Assembly (NCBI GenBank): GCA_022226935.1
Contig: CP092081.1
Coordinates: 1,833,820-1,897,819 of the forward strand
Direction: 5' to 3'
Origin: Nitrospira sp.
GTDB taxonomy: Bacteria; Nitrospirota; Nitrospiria; Nitrospirales; Nitrospiraceae
Length of the DNA stretch: 64,000 nucleotides
Under the pieces are notes generated by a model. That model worked only from the letters and a program-made list of their open reading frames with translations, was not told the DNA's origin and ran no database searches. Both the position numbers and the translations under genes were made by a program. Each line of letters opens with the position of its first letter. The stretch's first letter is position 1. Of this stretch, positions 1-8,042 are shown piece by piece.

Positions 1-281
1 TGAAAGTCACCGGCCATATAATGCACGCGCCGCGACACCGCCTGCCAGACGGACTGATCAACTTTTTCGGACAGATACTCGGGCATGATTCGATCCAGCT
101 TCGCGCGGAATTCTTCCGTCGTCATCTCCGAACGGTCCAAGCCCACGATGGCAAATCCTTCGGGGAGAAAACGCCCCGCCATCAGGTTGTAGAGGGCAGG
201 CAGCAACTTCCGCTTGGCAAGGTCGCCATCGATGCCAAAAATGATCATGACGCAGGGCGTGCGCAGTTGTGCAAGGTCCAT
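1..281 (-). CDS. zwf: Glucose-6-phosphate 1-dehydrogenase, N-terminal fragment
   Basis: The first 93 codons of a protein whose remainder lies left of the window. Seen: after MDLAQLRTPC comes a nucleotide-binding segment FGIDGDLAKRKLLPAL, close to the family's FGASGDLTKRKL, followed by a region matching the G6PD N-terminus (EFRAKLDRIMPEYLSEK). Known: the enzyme oxidises glucose-6-phosphate to 6-phosphogluconolactone with NAD(P)+, opening the oxidative pentose phosphate pathway in the cytosol. ATG at 281-279 has a weak AGGA upstream. Oddity: the usual A-S before GDL in the dinucleotide-binding loop is I-D here. Family is confident; cofactor choice and full length cannot be seen. Confidence 0.85.
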   Translation of the reverse strand, partial: MDLAQLRTPCVMIIFGIDGDLAKRKLLPALYNLMAGRFLPEGFAIVGLDRSEMTTEEFRAKLDRIMPEYLSEKVDQSVWQAVSRRVHYMAGDF

Positions 282-513
282 AGCAGGATCCTGATTTATA
301 TCCGAGTTTGTTGTGGGGACATACGGTATCCTGCCTGATCCCTCCCCTAACCGCAACCACGGCACCGGCTCGTCGTCGTTTTTTGTGCGGCCGTCGTGGA
401 ATCTGACACAGGATCGTGCGGATCCGCTCATGCGGCGGGAAAGGTGATGACGAGGGGAACGGCGCACAGGTGTGCGAAGGCAACGCGCATGTGATTGACG
501 GCGAGCGGCGGCA

Positions 514-834
514 CTAGTTGTTCTGGGTCCGCTTCAACCAGTCGATGAACCGCTGCAAGCGCCCATGCTCTTCGTCATGCACATGCACGAACACCAGGCC
601 GAAGCCCGTGGCATTCGTCCACCGCACTTCAGCCACTTCGACTGTCAGCGGTTCATAGGGCGAAGGTAATTGCACCTGCAACGACAAATTGGCGCGCATG
701 GGAAGCGACTCTTCGCTCGTGACATGGCAGCCATCTTTGGAAAGACTGGTGATCATCCCGCTTCCGTCGATGGCCTGGCCGGAGAACGTGAGCGGTACTT
801 TTATTTCATAACGTGGCGTATCGCGGCGCTCCAC
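514..834 (-). CDS. PilZ domain protein
   Basis: A 106-residue stand-alone PilZ domain. Seen: the N-terminal ERRDTPRYEI supplies the RxxxR-type c-di-GMP contact, followed by a DGSGMI-SLSKDGCHV stretch matching the D/NxSxxG motif, then beta strands ending in VAEVRWTNATGFGLVFV. Known: PilZ domains bind cyclic-di-GMP and alter motility, exopolysaccharide or partner enzymes. The start is GTG with AAAGG five bases upstream. It is divergent from a second PilZ gene across about 350 bases, and the two share architecture, suggesting paralogues. Partner and output are unknown. Confidence 0.8.
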   Translation of the reverse strand: MERRDTPRYEIKVPLTFSGQAIDGSGMITSLSKDGCHVTSEESLPMRANLSLQVQLPSPYEPLTVEVAEVRWTNATGFGLVFVHVHDEEHGRLQRFIDWLKRTQNN

Positions 835-1182
835 AGAAGCCTTTCATCTGATCGTTGGCACAGCGGTGAGTCGTGCACGCGTCCGGAGATGGATACGCTC
901 TTCTGTCCATGAAATCAACCGCCTTTCGCCATGAGAGGTCGGCTCAGGCTGGTCTCTCCTGCTTGCCAATCCAATGGCCTATGCGTGCCGGCTGAAAAAT
1001 CCGGACGCTGCCGTGGGCGGTTCCCTGGAGGCCATTGCCGCCAGAGGAACTCCTAAGACGTTTCTCGTTTGGCCGACAAATGGATCGATTTCCCAGCCTT
1101 TCCGGCTAAAGTTCGGGAAATACCCTACCGAAAAGGTCTATATGCCCTCAGAAACAGAGGGCCAAGGCAAGGAGGCCTTCAC
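835..1182. other. Intergenic region between two divergent PilZ genes
   Basis: About 350 bases separate the two PilZ starts. No coding sequence, tRNA or strong repeat is recognised. It probably carries two divergent promoters and long leaders. No convincing -35/-10 pair stands out, so no promoter is called. Confidence 0.5.
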
Positions 1183-1545
1183 ATGGACACGGATCTTCGT
1201 TCATCCGCTCGCGTCACCGTGACCTATCCCGTCCGCCTTTCCGGCGACTCGATGATCGGCCAAGGCACGGTCGTCAATCTCTCCGCCCCTGGTTGTGCCA
1301 TCGAAACGACCCTTCCCGTCCGGCCCGGCGATTACCTCGAATTACACGTCATGGCTCCGGACCAGGCGCGACCGCTGAATGTGGGGCTCGCGAAGGTGCG
1401 CTGGACCACTGAACAGAAAGCAGGTGTCGAGTTCATTCGCGTGCGTCGGGACGAACAGAGCCGCCTGCAACGATTGATCGGCCGGGTCCTCGAAGAGTCC
1501 ACCGTCGGACATGATGGAGACAAGCAGGAACTGACGGCGGCCTAA
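1183..1545 (+). CDS. PilZ domain protein
   Basis: A 120-residue PilZ protein. Seen: RSSARVTVTYPVRLSG is a variant of the RxxxR segment, NLSAPGCAIET is the second ligand-binding motif, and the barrel ends with VRWTTEQKAGVEFIRV. The open frame runs further upstream, but ATG at 1183 follows an AAGGAGG seven bases away, which fixes the start. Known: PilZ domains are c-di-GMP receptors. The basic first-motif pattern is weaker than in the divergent neighbour, so binding should not be assumed. A short inverted repeat follows the stop; the next gene is convergent. Confidence 0.78.
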   Translation: MDTDLRSSARVTVTYPVRLSGDSMIGQGTVVNLSAPGCAIETTLPVRPGDYLELHVMAPDQARPLNVGLAKVRWTTEQKAGVEFIRVRRDEQSRLQRLIGRVLEESTVGHDGDKQELTAA

Positions 1546-1637
1546 TCAGGCATGGCCTGAAGGTCGGGAACTGCCGCCGGAACGTCTCTCACATATTACG
1601 GGGATGTTCGGTTCAGTGGAAGAAACTTGAAGCGGGG

Positions 1638-3029
1638 CTAGTGCCCGCCAGGATCCCCGGCAGGATTCGCCATCCGCTTGACGATGATCTTCCGCCCCAC
1701 GGTCATGAGGGTAAAGGAAATCCCGAAAGCGATCGGAACAAAAATCGCCGTAGCCACGTTGGCATTCTTCACCCATCCCATCTCGTAACAGGCCTTCAGC
1801 ACATAGCTGCCCAACCCCGTGAGATAGTACGTGATGACGATCACGGACAGACTTTCCACCGTGCGCTGCAGAATCGCCTGCGCCCGCGTCGTGGAATCCA
1901 CGCTGGCCAGCAACTTCATATTCTGATCCTGCAACTGGATATTCTGCTCCTGCAGCCGCAACTCGATGTGCGTGCGCAACACCGCCACGGTCGCTTCAAA
2001 ATCCTTCTCCATGGCATCGATACGGCGGAGCAACTGCTGGTATCCGTCGGTGACCCCGGTGATTTTCCAACTGACATATTCCGAAATTTGGCGCAGCGGA
2101 GGGTAGGGCCGCTCCTGTAACGCGATCAGGTTGCTCTGCACGATGCGGTCGTACGGCACCGAGGCCGAGAGCCGGTATCGCATCGACTCCGCCAACCGGC
2201 TCACCTGCAACAGGTCCTGGGTGAGCACCGTCAGCCATTTTTGCATCGTCGGTGGATTCGTGCCGCCCAATTGCTCGATCAACACGGCCCGCTGATAGAG
2301 GTGCCGCTGCTCATAGTCATGGATTTGATCGACCGCCCGGGAGAACGCCTTCATCGGCAACATGACCAAGTGGTAATAATTTTCGATGGCGACGATCGTA
2401 TCGACAATCTTCGCGACCTGTTGCCGAAGCGCCTGCTCCGAGGTGGAGCAAATCAGGTACCGTTCTCGATCGAATTCATCGGGCGTGAAGCTCGTCACCG
2501 CCACGATCTCGTCTCCCAGAATGCGGCTCCCATACACCATGGCGCCGGGAAGCCTCGCCGGCAGTTCTCGCTCAAGCGGTAACTCTTGCGGCAGGAACAA
2601 CAGATCGAGCGCATTCACGCGCAGGCCGAGGGGGCAGAACGGCATCTGATAGCCGGGAAACGTGATCGGTCCGAAATCGAGAGGCGTGTTCGAGTCCCCC
2701 ACCACGTGCCAGACCTGATAGCTGTAGTACTCCGTGTGCGCTTCCCACACGACAACGAGACGATCGCCGTTGGGCGCGGTCTTGAACCCGTAACCGAACC
2801 GCTCCTCGATGGCCCCTTCCGAAATCTCGAGCGCCTGGAGCAGATGCTGAAACTCCCGCCGGCTATTGGGGCGTTCTACGGGCGGATTGGCCATCCGGTA
2901 AGCGACATGGTGAATGTGCGCCGGCACCCCGAGCCATTGCGGCAGGTACTGCTTGTTCGATTGGTGAATCCGGTTCAAAAATCCCGGTGGGCGGGAATGC
3001 GTTCCGGTAGACTCGACGGCGTCCGCCAT
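1638..3029 (-). CDS. DUF3422 family membrane-anchored protein
   Basis: A 463-residue protein resembling the DUF3422 family, whose function is unknown. Seen: a soluble N-terminal half containing conserved-looking VWEAHTEYYSYQVW and RFGYGFKTAPNGDRLVVVWEA-type segments, a helical middle with probable coiled coil (about residues 300-370, rich in Q, L and E), and two hydrophobic helices near the C-terminus (about 390-420 and 425-450), followed by a basic tail. The start ATG has AGGGG six bases upstream. This resembles a cytoplasmic sensor domain tethered by a C-terminal hairpin. It faces the PilZ gene convergently and is otherwise isolated. Confidence 0.7.
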   Translation of the reverse strand: MADAVESTGTHSRPPGFLNRIHQSNKQYLPQWLGVPAHIHHVAYRMANPPVERPNSRREFQHLLQALEISEGAIEERFGYGFKTAPNGDRLVVVWEAHTEYYSYQVWHVVGDSNTPLDFGPITFPGYQMPFCPLGLRVNALDLLFLPQELPLERELPARLPGAMVYGSRILGDEIVAVTSFTPDEFDRERYLICSTSEQALRQQVAKIVDTIVAIENYYHLVMLPMKAFSRAVDQIHDYEQRHLYQRAVLIEQLGGTNPPTMQKWLTVLTQDLLQVSRLAESMRYRLSASVPYDRIVQSNLIALQERPYPPLRQISEYVSWKITGVTDGYQQLLRRIDAMEKDFEATVAVLRTHIELRLQEQNIQLQDQNMKLLASVDSTTRAQAILQRTVESLSVIVITYYLTGLGSYVLKACYEMGWVKNANVATAIFVPIAFGISFTLMTVGRKIIVKRMANPAGDPGGH

Positions 3030-3152
3030 ATCACCCCTGTCTCCAACTGAAGCCAGCGCAGGACACAGCTGCGCCTCCCCACGCCGGCCGCACGGTGCGA
3101 CGAGACCGGCATCGGAGACAGACGGCAGAGGCGAATGGAACGGACCTCGTCA

Positions 3153-3317
3153 TTACTCGTCTTCCTCTTCGATATCTTCGATACCTTCGTAGCTGACATC
3201 GCCTTCGTGGATGGACGACGCCATCTTTTCGCAGGCTGATTCAATAATCTCTTCGGCCTCCTCGGGTGAGTCGGCTGAAATCAAAAACTTCACGGTAATC
3301 CCAAAGCGCTGGTTCAC
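3153..3317 (-). CDS. Small acidic protein of unknown function
   Basis: About 54 residues ending in a very acidic tail (YEGIEDIEEEDE). The body (FGITVKFLISADSPEEAEEIIESACEKM) reads as a beta strand then an amphipathic helix, like half of a small alpha/beta fold. Start choice: an AAGGAG lies one base before the ATG at 3323 but seven bases before the in-frame GTG at 3317, so GTG is preferred. It lies just upstream of the DUF3422 gene on the same strand, 123 bases away. No family is recognised. Confidence 0.55.
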   Translation of the reverse strand: MNQRFGITVKFLISADSPEEAEEIIESACEKMASSIHEGDVSYEGIEDIEEEDE

Positions 3318-3603
3318 AATCATACTCCTTCGGCGAAATAGGCGGCAGAACGTCTGTCGCCTGCTGAGGCTCAATACCATAAGCTCCCGCGTATTGTCAC
3401 CCTTCTGTCGCAGGATCGGAAAACGGCATCTGATTCACCGGCCCTGACACCTGTCAGAAAATCAGAAAGAAGGCTTCTCTGGAATGGGCCTCAAGGCCTA
3501 TCAAGATCAAGGTGGCCGTCTCTCGTGGATTGAGATGATGCGACAAAAAATGTGCGGGAAGAGCGGATGGTAGGGGAAGGCGCCGACTGGCCGAAGCCTG
3601 GCC

Positions 3604-3628
3604 CCGGCGCCCCAGGGGCGGGCGCCGG
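3604..3628. terminator. GC-rich hairpin downstream of the Pal gene
   Basis: Arms CCGGCGCC (3604-3611) and GGCGCCGG (3621-3628) form a perfect 8-bp stem with a 9-base loop, starting about 10 bases past the stop of the lipoprotein gene. There is no T-tract on the minus-strand side, so it may be a weak terminator or a 3'-end stabiliser. The rest of 3324-3638 shows no gene. Confidence 0.4.
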
Positions 3629-3638
3629 AGACTCTCGC

Positions 3639-4379
3639 CTATTTGCGCAGCAACATATGGCCGCGCCGATTCTGCTGATAACAGACCTCGTCATGGTCGG
3701 CACAAAAGGGACGATCCTTGCCGTAGGAGACAATCGCCACCTGCTTGGCACTGACGCCCATGTCGATCAAGAAACTTCTGGCCGCCTTGGCGCGCTTCTC
3801 ACCGAGCACGAGATTGTAATCATGGGTGCCGCGTTCATCGCAGTGCCCGGAGATCTTGAGGAGGGCCTTCGGATTCTCCTTCAGCCAAGCGGCGTTGACG
3901 GACAACGAGGCCACGGCATCATTGTCCGACACGTTATAGCGGTCATACCCGTAGAACACATCCTTGAGGCCGGCTTCCATGGCGGCCGCTTCCTCGCGGC
4001 GAATTTCTGCGGCCCACTTTTGGTCCCGCTCATTCGACACCAGCATGTTGCCGATGTTGCTCCGGTTCAATCGCTCTTCACCGGCAATCTGCCCGTTCAC
4101 CAGAGGGGAAAATCCGCGCAACTTGCCGCCCTCCGCTTCTGCTGAGTCGTTCTGTCCACCCAGTGAGGGATACTGTCCATCACGTCCCGAACCGCCGCTG
4201 CTTCCATATCCGCCCGACGCGCCGCCCGATCCGTCGGAGGACGCCGACAAGGATGAACCCGAATTGGTGGCCTCGTCCGAGCCAGACTGAAACCACTTCA
4301 TGCCGCTACAGCCCGGTGCCGTTAACAGGACCATTGCCATTCCGCCTAACATCAGCTGTGACGCGCCACGGTACTTCAT
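3639..4379 (-). CDS. pal: Peptidoglycan-associated lipoprotein (Pal/OmpA C-terminal domain)
   Basis: A 246-residue lipoprotein. Seen: a signal peptide ending in the lipobox LTAPGC (Cys about residue 24), a Gly/Ser-rich linker to about residue 75, and a C-terminal OmpA-like domain (about 135-246) with the Pal hallmarks DVFYGYDRYNVSD, ISGHCDERGTHDYNLVLGE and RAKAARSFLIDMGV. Known: Pal sits in the outer membrane and binds peptidoglycan, usually with TolA/TolB during envelope constriction. No tol genes lie beside it here. ATG has AAGGAG nine bases upstream. The Gly/Ser linker is longer than in E. coli Pal. Confidence 0.85.
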   Translation of the reverse strand: MKYRGASQLMLGGMAMVLLTAPGCSGMKWFQSGSDEATNSGSSLSASSDGSGGASGGYGSSGGSGRDGQYPSLGGQNDSAEAEGGKLRGFSPLVNGQIAGEERLNRSNIGNMLVSNERDQKWAAEIRREEAAAMEAGLKDVFYGYDRYNVSDNDAVASLSVNAAWLKENPKALLKISGHCDERGTHDYNLVLGEKRAKAARSFLIDMGVSAKQVAIVSYGKDRPFCADHDEVCYQQNRRGHMLLRK

Positions 4380-4913
4380 GAACCTTGCTCCTTGCGAGGG
4401 GGTGTAACCTGTGCTGTTCGTAACAAATATAGCACCGGCCTCGATTTACGCAGGATTTCGCGGAGAGGCGCCAAAAATCGCTGTTATTACGAGTGGGTAC
4501 ACAGACAGTGGTCGCGGGAACTTGCTGTGGGCAAGCATGGAAAACAGCAGAATTTCAGGTGTTCTGAGAAGGCAACCGCCAAGAACATGGCCGGCAGTTT
4601 GCACAGGTTAAGACCAGCAACTAAACGCAGGGACGGAGTGAGTTTGAAGCGTTGAACGGGAGGTTGAGACCAGGATAGCTATGTAGCGGGGTAGTGGGCG
4701 TGGAACTTCGGCTGCATTCGTCGAGGTGGTGCGTCCTGAGGAAAGAAACTTCGAACTCCTTTTGATGTCTTTGCGTAATGGCAGGGCAGCCTTGACCATC
4801 TGCGGCGAACTTAAATATTCCGTAGCACTCGGAATTAGATTACTCAGACATTCTCTGCTCTAGTAGAATTCATCCTACGGCTTTCAGCCAGAAACCGACG
4901 TTGCCGCCAGTCC
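4380..4913. other. AT-richer gene-poor stretch with a decayed tRNA-Arg fragment
   Basis: About 530 bases without a credible gene on either strand. Base composition is visibly lower in GC than the flanks. It contains a degenerate copy of the tRNA-Arg 3' end (separate entry). It probably represents the left part of a decayed insertion next to tRNA-Arg. Confidence 0.5.
4702..4759 (-). repeat. Degenerate copy of the tRNA-Arg 3' end and its flank
   Basis: The stretch aligns with 5591-5644, covering the 3' end of tRNA-Arg(TCG) plus about 25 bases beyond it. Matching blocks include TTCGGCTGC, TGGTGCG and a GAAC near the end, with scattered substitutions and one or two small gaps; by eye roughly three quarters of positions agree over the first 40 bases. 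It looks like a decayed attachment-site repeat or a remnant of a duplicated tRNA. Confidence 0.5.
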
Positions 4914-5390
4914 GTGTACCCTAATAATTATTCGATGTTGAGTTCAAGCCAATGCCGTCCAGCCAAGCCAGAAGATTTAGACGCAGTAGCTTATGTATGG
5001 CGCGAAAGTGCGAAGCTTGCTGACGGTGTTGCGCCCGAGATTCCGTCCCTATCGGCTCTACGAGAACGTATCAATTCTGAATTGGCGAGTGATTGGTCGC
5101 TCTGGGTAGCTACACTTGATCGTGAAGTGGTGGGCATGCTTGCGTTAAAAAAATCAGATGCGATCGTGGATCAGCTGTTCATTCTGCCCTCAGCTCAGCG
5201 GCGCGGATTGGGCAAGCTGCTTCTTGGGCAAGCCATGAAGGAAATGCCGAACGGCTTCACATTGAGAACAGCCGCAGCAAATGCCGGCGCGCGAGCATTC
5301 TATGAGAAAATTGGTCTGAAATTGCTGTCCGTCGGTAAGCATCCTCGAGACGGTTATGCGGTCTGCTTCTACGGCTGGAAGGTGCGCTAG
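4914..5390 (+). CDS. GNAT family N-acetyltransferase
   Basis: A 158-residue single-domain acetyltransferase. Seen: motif A is present as DQLFILPSAQRRGLGKLLLGQAM, with the R/QxxGxG/A acetyl-CoA loop (QRRGLG), and motif B as ANAGARAFYEKIGL. The substrate cannot be predicted. The longest start is GTG at 4914; ATG at 4935 is an alternative, and neither has a clear ribosome-binding site. Codon and base composition are more AT-rich than the neighbours, and the gene lies between tRNA-Arg and a decayed copy of its 3' end, so acquisition by transfer is likely. Confidence 0.75.
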   Translation: MYPNNYSMLSSSQCRPAKPEDLDAVAYVWRESAKLADGVAPEIPSLSALRERINSELASDWSLWVATLDREVVGMLALKKSDAIVDQLFILPSAQRRGLGKLLLGQAMKEMPNGFTLRTAAANAGARAFYEKIGLKLLSVGKHPRDGYAVCFYGWKVR

Positions 5391-5590
5391 GGATCGATTT
5401 CAGACTCTAGCACTATCATGCATGGGCCAGAAAATATTGAAGATCGCTTACTGTGATCCTGGTGCCTTGGACTCATAGAAAAGAGCTTGAAATGTCGGCA
5501 TACCACTGGCTCTTGTTAGCTCCCATCTTCATGGATGGTTGATCAACGTCAGTTGAATTAGGGTGACTGCGCAGCGGCTGTGACAAAGCG

Positions 5591-5644
5591 GGAATTTCGG
5601 CTGCCTTGTGGCGAGATGGTGCGCCCGGAGGGACTTGAACCCCC
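5591..5644 (-). repeat. tRNA-Arg 3' end, intact partner of the degenerate copy
   Basis: This is the intact member of the repeat pair with 4702-4759, made of the last 28 bases of the tRNA gene (including CCA) and the adjoining 3' flank. The pair brackets about 830 bases that include the GNAT gene. Confidence 0.5.
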
Positions 5645-5693
5645 AACCCTCGGATCCGAAGTCCGATGCTCTATCCAATTGAGCTACGGGCGC
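5617..5693 (-). tRNA. tRNA-Arg (anticodon TCG)
   Basis: A complete cloverleaf of 77 bases including an encoded CCA. The acceptor stem GCGCCCG pairs with CGGGCGC. The anticodon stem TCGGA/TCCGA encloses loop CTTCGGA with anticodon TCG, reading CGA codons. The T-arm carries TTCAAGT. It is the last gene of the trmI-SDR-aroE-aroK run on this strand but has its own promoter. Confidence 0.95.
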
Positions 5694-5701
5694 GCGCGGG
5701 G

Positions 5702-5731
5702 ATTAAAACCATGTTATTGAGGGGAAGTCAA
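5702..5731 (-). promoter_or_regulatory. Sigma-70-type promoter of tRNA-Arg
   Basis: On the minus strand TTGACT (5731-5726) and TTTAAT (5707-5702) are separated by 18 bases, and the -10 box ends 8 bases before the mature tRNA. The other two tRNA genes in the window have the same 18-base spacing. Confidence 0.6.
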
Positions 5732-5777
5732 GAAACGCACGAGGCACCTACTCGTTTCAGCCGCAGACTCAGCCGGC

Positions 5778-6296
5778 TCACTGGCCTGACTCACGCGGCA
5801 TCAGCCGGAGAATGCGTTCGGCCACCTCTGCCGTGGAGACGCCGTCGGTCGCGACCACATGGGCGGCGGCTGCCTGATACTTGGGTGTCCGTTCAGCCAA
5901 CACGTCACGGATTTCTTCGGTGAAGGACTTTGTGCCCGTCAGCGACGGCCGCTGGGTGTCGCCACCGATCCGGCGAGTAATTGTTTCGACGGTCGCGGTG
6001 AGCCAGACCAGCATGCCGTTCTTTTGCAACACCGCTACATTCTCGGGCCGGAGAATGGCACCGCCACCGGTGTCGATGATCAGCTGATCTCGCGAGGCAA
6101 CATCGCGGCAGACGGCCGACTCCAAATCCCGAAAATGATCCCACCCGAATTGTTTGACGATTTCAGGCACAGAGAGGTTTGCGCGCTTGACGATCTCGGC
6201 ATCCGTCGAGACCAGGGTGCGCCCGAGTTTTCTCGCCAACAGTTTGCCGACCGTGCTCTTGCCGGTTCCGCGATAGCCGATCAGTACCAGATTCAT
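5778..6296 (-). CDS. aroK: Shikimate kinase
   Basis: About 172 residues, the usual AroK length. Seen: Walker A GYRGTGKST near the N-terminus, the shikimate-binding TDAEIV and FRDLES segments, a TGGGAILRPEN motif and the lid region RPSLTG. Known: it phosphorylates shikimate at O3 using ATP, step five of chorismate synthesis in the cytosol. The frame extends 8 codons further (to 6320), but starting at MNLVLIGYRG matches the family; neither start has a strong ribosome-binding site. It follows aroE by 66 bases on the same strand. Confidence 0.92.
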   Translation of the reverse strand: MNLVLIGYRGTGKSTVGKLLARKLGRTLVSTDAEIVKRANLSVPEIVKQFGWDHFRDLESAVCRDVASRDQLIIDTGGGAILRPENVAVLQKNGMLVWLTATVETITRRIGGDTQRPSLTGTKSFTEEIRDVLAERTPKYQAAAAHVVATDGVSTAEVAERILRLMPRESGQ

Positions 6297-6362
6297 AGGA
6301 GGTTCCAGGCCGAAAACCATGTAGTTGGTGCCAGAGCGTGCGCGCGGAGAGGAACCGATTCG

Positions 6363-7217
6363 TTAGACAAAGCGCGACTCCAATACCTGCCGCATGATGT
6401 CGACGGGAGCCGGCTGCTTCGTCCACAGTTCGAATTGCAGCACGGCTTGATTGAGAAACATCTCGAGGCCCGAAATGGTCCGGCACCCGCCGGCCTTCGC
6501 TTCCTGGAGCAGCTTGGTTTCGCGCGGGTTGTAGACGATATCCATCACCGTGAGTTCCGGCCTGAACAGATTGGCGGGCACGCAGGAGTCATCGACCTTG
6601 GGCGACATGCCGACCGGCGTGCAATGAATCAGCGTGCGGACGTGAGGAACCCAGTTGCGGAGCATGTCCAGCGTCAGCGGACCATCTTCGACGGGCACGC
6701 CCGTCTTGTCGCGCAGATCCTTCACCAGCTTCTGCCGCTCCGCGTCTTCGATCCCGAGAATGGTCATCCCCGCAAGGCCCGTCCCGGTGGCCAATGCAAA
6801 CGCAATGGCGCGAGCGGCCCCGCCGGAGCCCAGAATCAACACCCGATGCCCGTCGAGCAGCGCGCCCCCCTCTTTCAAGGCCCGCAGCGCTCCCGATGCA
6901 TCCGTATTGTAGCCTTTGAGTTTTCCCTCTTCGGCCACGATGGTATTGATCGCGCCGATGTGTTTGGCCGTGGGTTCCACTTCGTCCAGGAACGGAATGG
7001 CCGCCACCTTGTGCGGAATCGTCACGCTGAATCCCCGCGCATTCCCCATGGCTCGTATGCCTTTCAACGCGTCCCCGAGGGCTTCCACGCGAAAGGCCAG
7101 ATAGACGAGATCCAGCCCCATTTTCTGAAAGGCGGCATTGTGGATCGCCGGCGACAGCGAGTGCTCGACCGGGTTCCCGATGATACCGCACCATTGTGTG
7201 TGGGGTGTAATGTCCAT
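6363..7217 (-). CDS. aroE: Shikimate dehydrogenase
   Basis: 284 residues. Seen: the shikimate-binding NPVEHSLSPAIHNAAF near the N-terminus with SLSP, catalytic Lys in NVTIPHK-type FSVTIPHKVAA, an NADP-binding ILGSGGAARAIAFAL loop, and the C-terminal GLEMFLNQAVLQFELWT. Known: it reduces 3-dehydroshikimate to shikimate with NADPH. It precedes aroK; most of the remaining shikimate genes present in the window lie around 26-32 kb, so the pathway is split. AGGAA lies upstream of the ATG. Confidence 0.95.
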   Translation of the reverse strand: MDITPHTQWCGIIGNPVEHSLSPAIHNAAFQKMGLDLVYLAFRVEALGDALKGIRAMGNARGFSVTIPHKVAAIPFLDEVEPTAKHIGAINTIVAEEGKLKGYNTDASGALRALKEGGALLDGHRVLILGSGGAARAIAFALATGTGLAGMTILGIEDAERQKLVKDLRDKTGVPVEDGPLTLDMLRNWVPHVRTLIHCTPVGMSPKVDDSCVPANLFRPELTVMDIVYNPRETKLLQEAKAGGCRTISGLEMFLNQAVLQFELWTKQPAPVDIMRQVLESRFV

Positions 7218-7280
7218 ATGCGATGTTCCTGCTTCGCGCGCGATGATATCTCCGCCCTGTCCGACGCGGGAGACTGCCGA

Positions 7281-8042
7281 CTATCCCTTACTGATGGTCA
7301 TGCCGCCATCGATCGGAAAGGTGCCGCCGGTGACCCAACTCGACTCGTCGGAGGCCAGATACAGCACCATTTTGGCGACTTCCTCGGGCTTTCCGGGCCG
7401 GCGAATAGCGTACTGCGCCATGATGGGTTCCAGGCTGGCAGGATTTGCCATGAGCGGTGCCGCCATCGGCGTGTCGACCAACCCGGGGTTCACCGCATTG
7501 CACCGAATGTTGTCTGACGCGTAATCGACGGCCAAAGATCGGGTCAACGCATCCAACCCGCCTTTGGATGCGGCATAGGCCGATAGCCCGCGAATGCCGA
7601 TCAGGCTGGCCACGGTGGAAATATTGATGATCGCCCCTCCGCCGCTCTTGATGATTTCGGGTATCGCCGCTCGCGTCATCCGGAATACGCCCGTTAGATT
7701 GATATCCAACACCTTTGCCCAGGTGGCATCGTCCGTCTCGTGGAGCCGCTTGCCGAAATCGCCGATGCCGGCATTGTTGACCAGAATGTGTACTTTGCCG
7801 AACGTGCGCGTGGTCTGCGCGACCACGTCCTGCACATGGGCTTCATCCGTGACGGACCCGACGACGGCGAGCGCTCGCCCCCCGTTCACCCCGATGCCCT
7901 TCACGACGCGGTCGAGTTCTTCTTTGCGGCGACCGGTGACGACGACGTGTGCCCCTTCATCTGCAAACAATTTGGCAATGGCCTCGCCGATCCCCGCATT
8001 GCCACCGGTAATGATGGCCACTTTCCCTTGTAACCGATTCAT
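7281..8042 (-). CDS. Short-chain dehydrogenase/reductase (SDR) family oxidoreductase
   Basis: 253 residues, a classical SDR. Seen: TGGNAGIGEA (TGxxxGxG cofactor loop, residues about 13-20), NNAG, catalytic Ser in INISTVAS, the YAASK active-site pair and the C-terminal GGTFPIDGG. R-R after the second strand (VTGRRKEE) suggests NADP(H). Known: such enzymes range from FabG to sugar and polyol dehydrogenases, so the substrate is not assignable from sequence. Its ATG overlaps the stop of the upstream methyltransferase gene by four bases, implying translational coupling. Confidence 0.85.
   Translation of the reverse strand: MNRLQGKVAIITGGNAGIGEAIAKLFADEGAHVVVTGRRKEELDRVVKGIGVNGGRALAVVGSVTDEAHVQDVVAQTTRTFGKVHILVNNAGIGDFGKRLHETDDATWAKVLDINLTGVFRMTRAAIPEIIKSGGGAIINISTVASLIGIRGLSAYAASKGGLDALTRSLAVDYASDNIRCNAVNPGLVDTPMAAPLMANPASLEPIMAQYAIRRPGKPEEVAKMVLYLASDESSWVTGGTFPIDGGMTISKG

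Noticed and set aside
58-483. A 141-codon minus-strand frame overlapping the zwf start
   Set aside because: It is out of frame with the clear G6PD sequence, and its translation is Arg/Pro-rich without any domain.
1547-1561. Short inverted repeat after the second PilZ gene as a terminator
   Set aside because: Six-bp arms with a three-base loop and no T-run are too weak to call.
5859-7517. A 552-codon plus-strand frame
   Set aside because: Antisense to aroK, aroE and the SDR gene, all clearly recognised. The translation is low-complexity and typical of GC-rich shadows.
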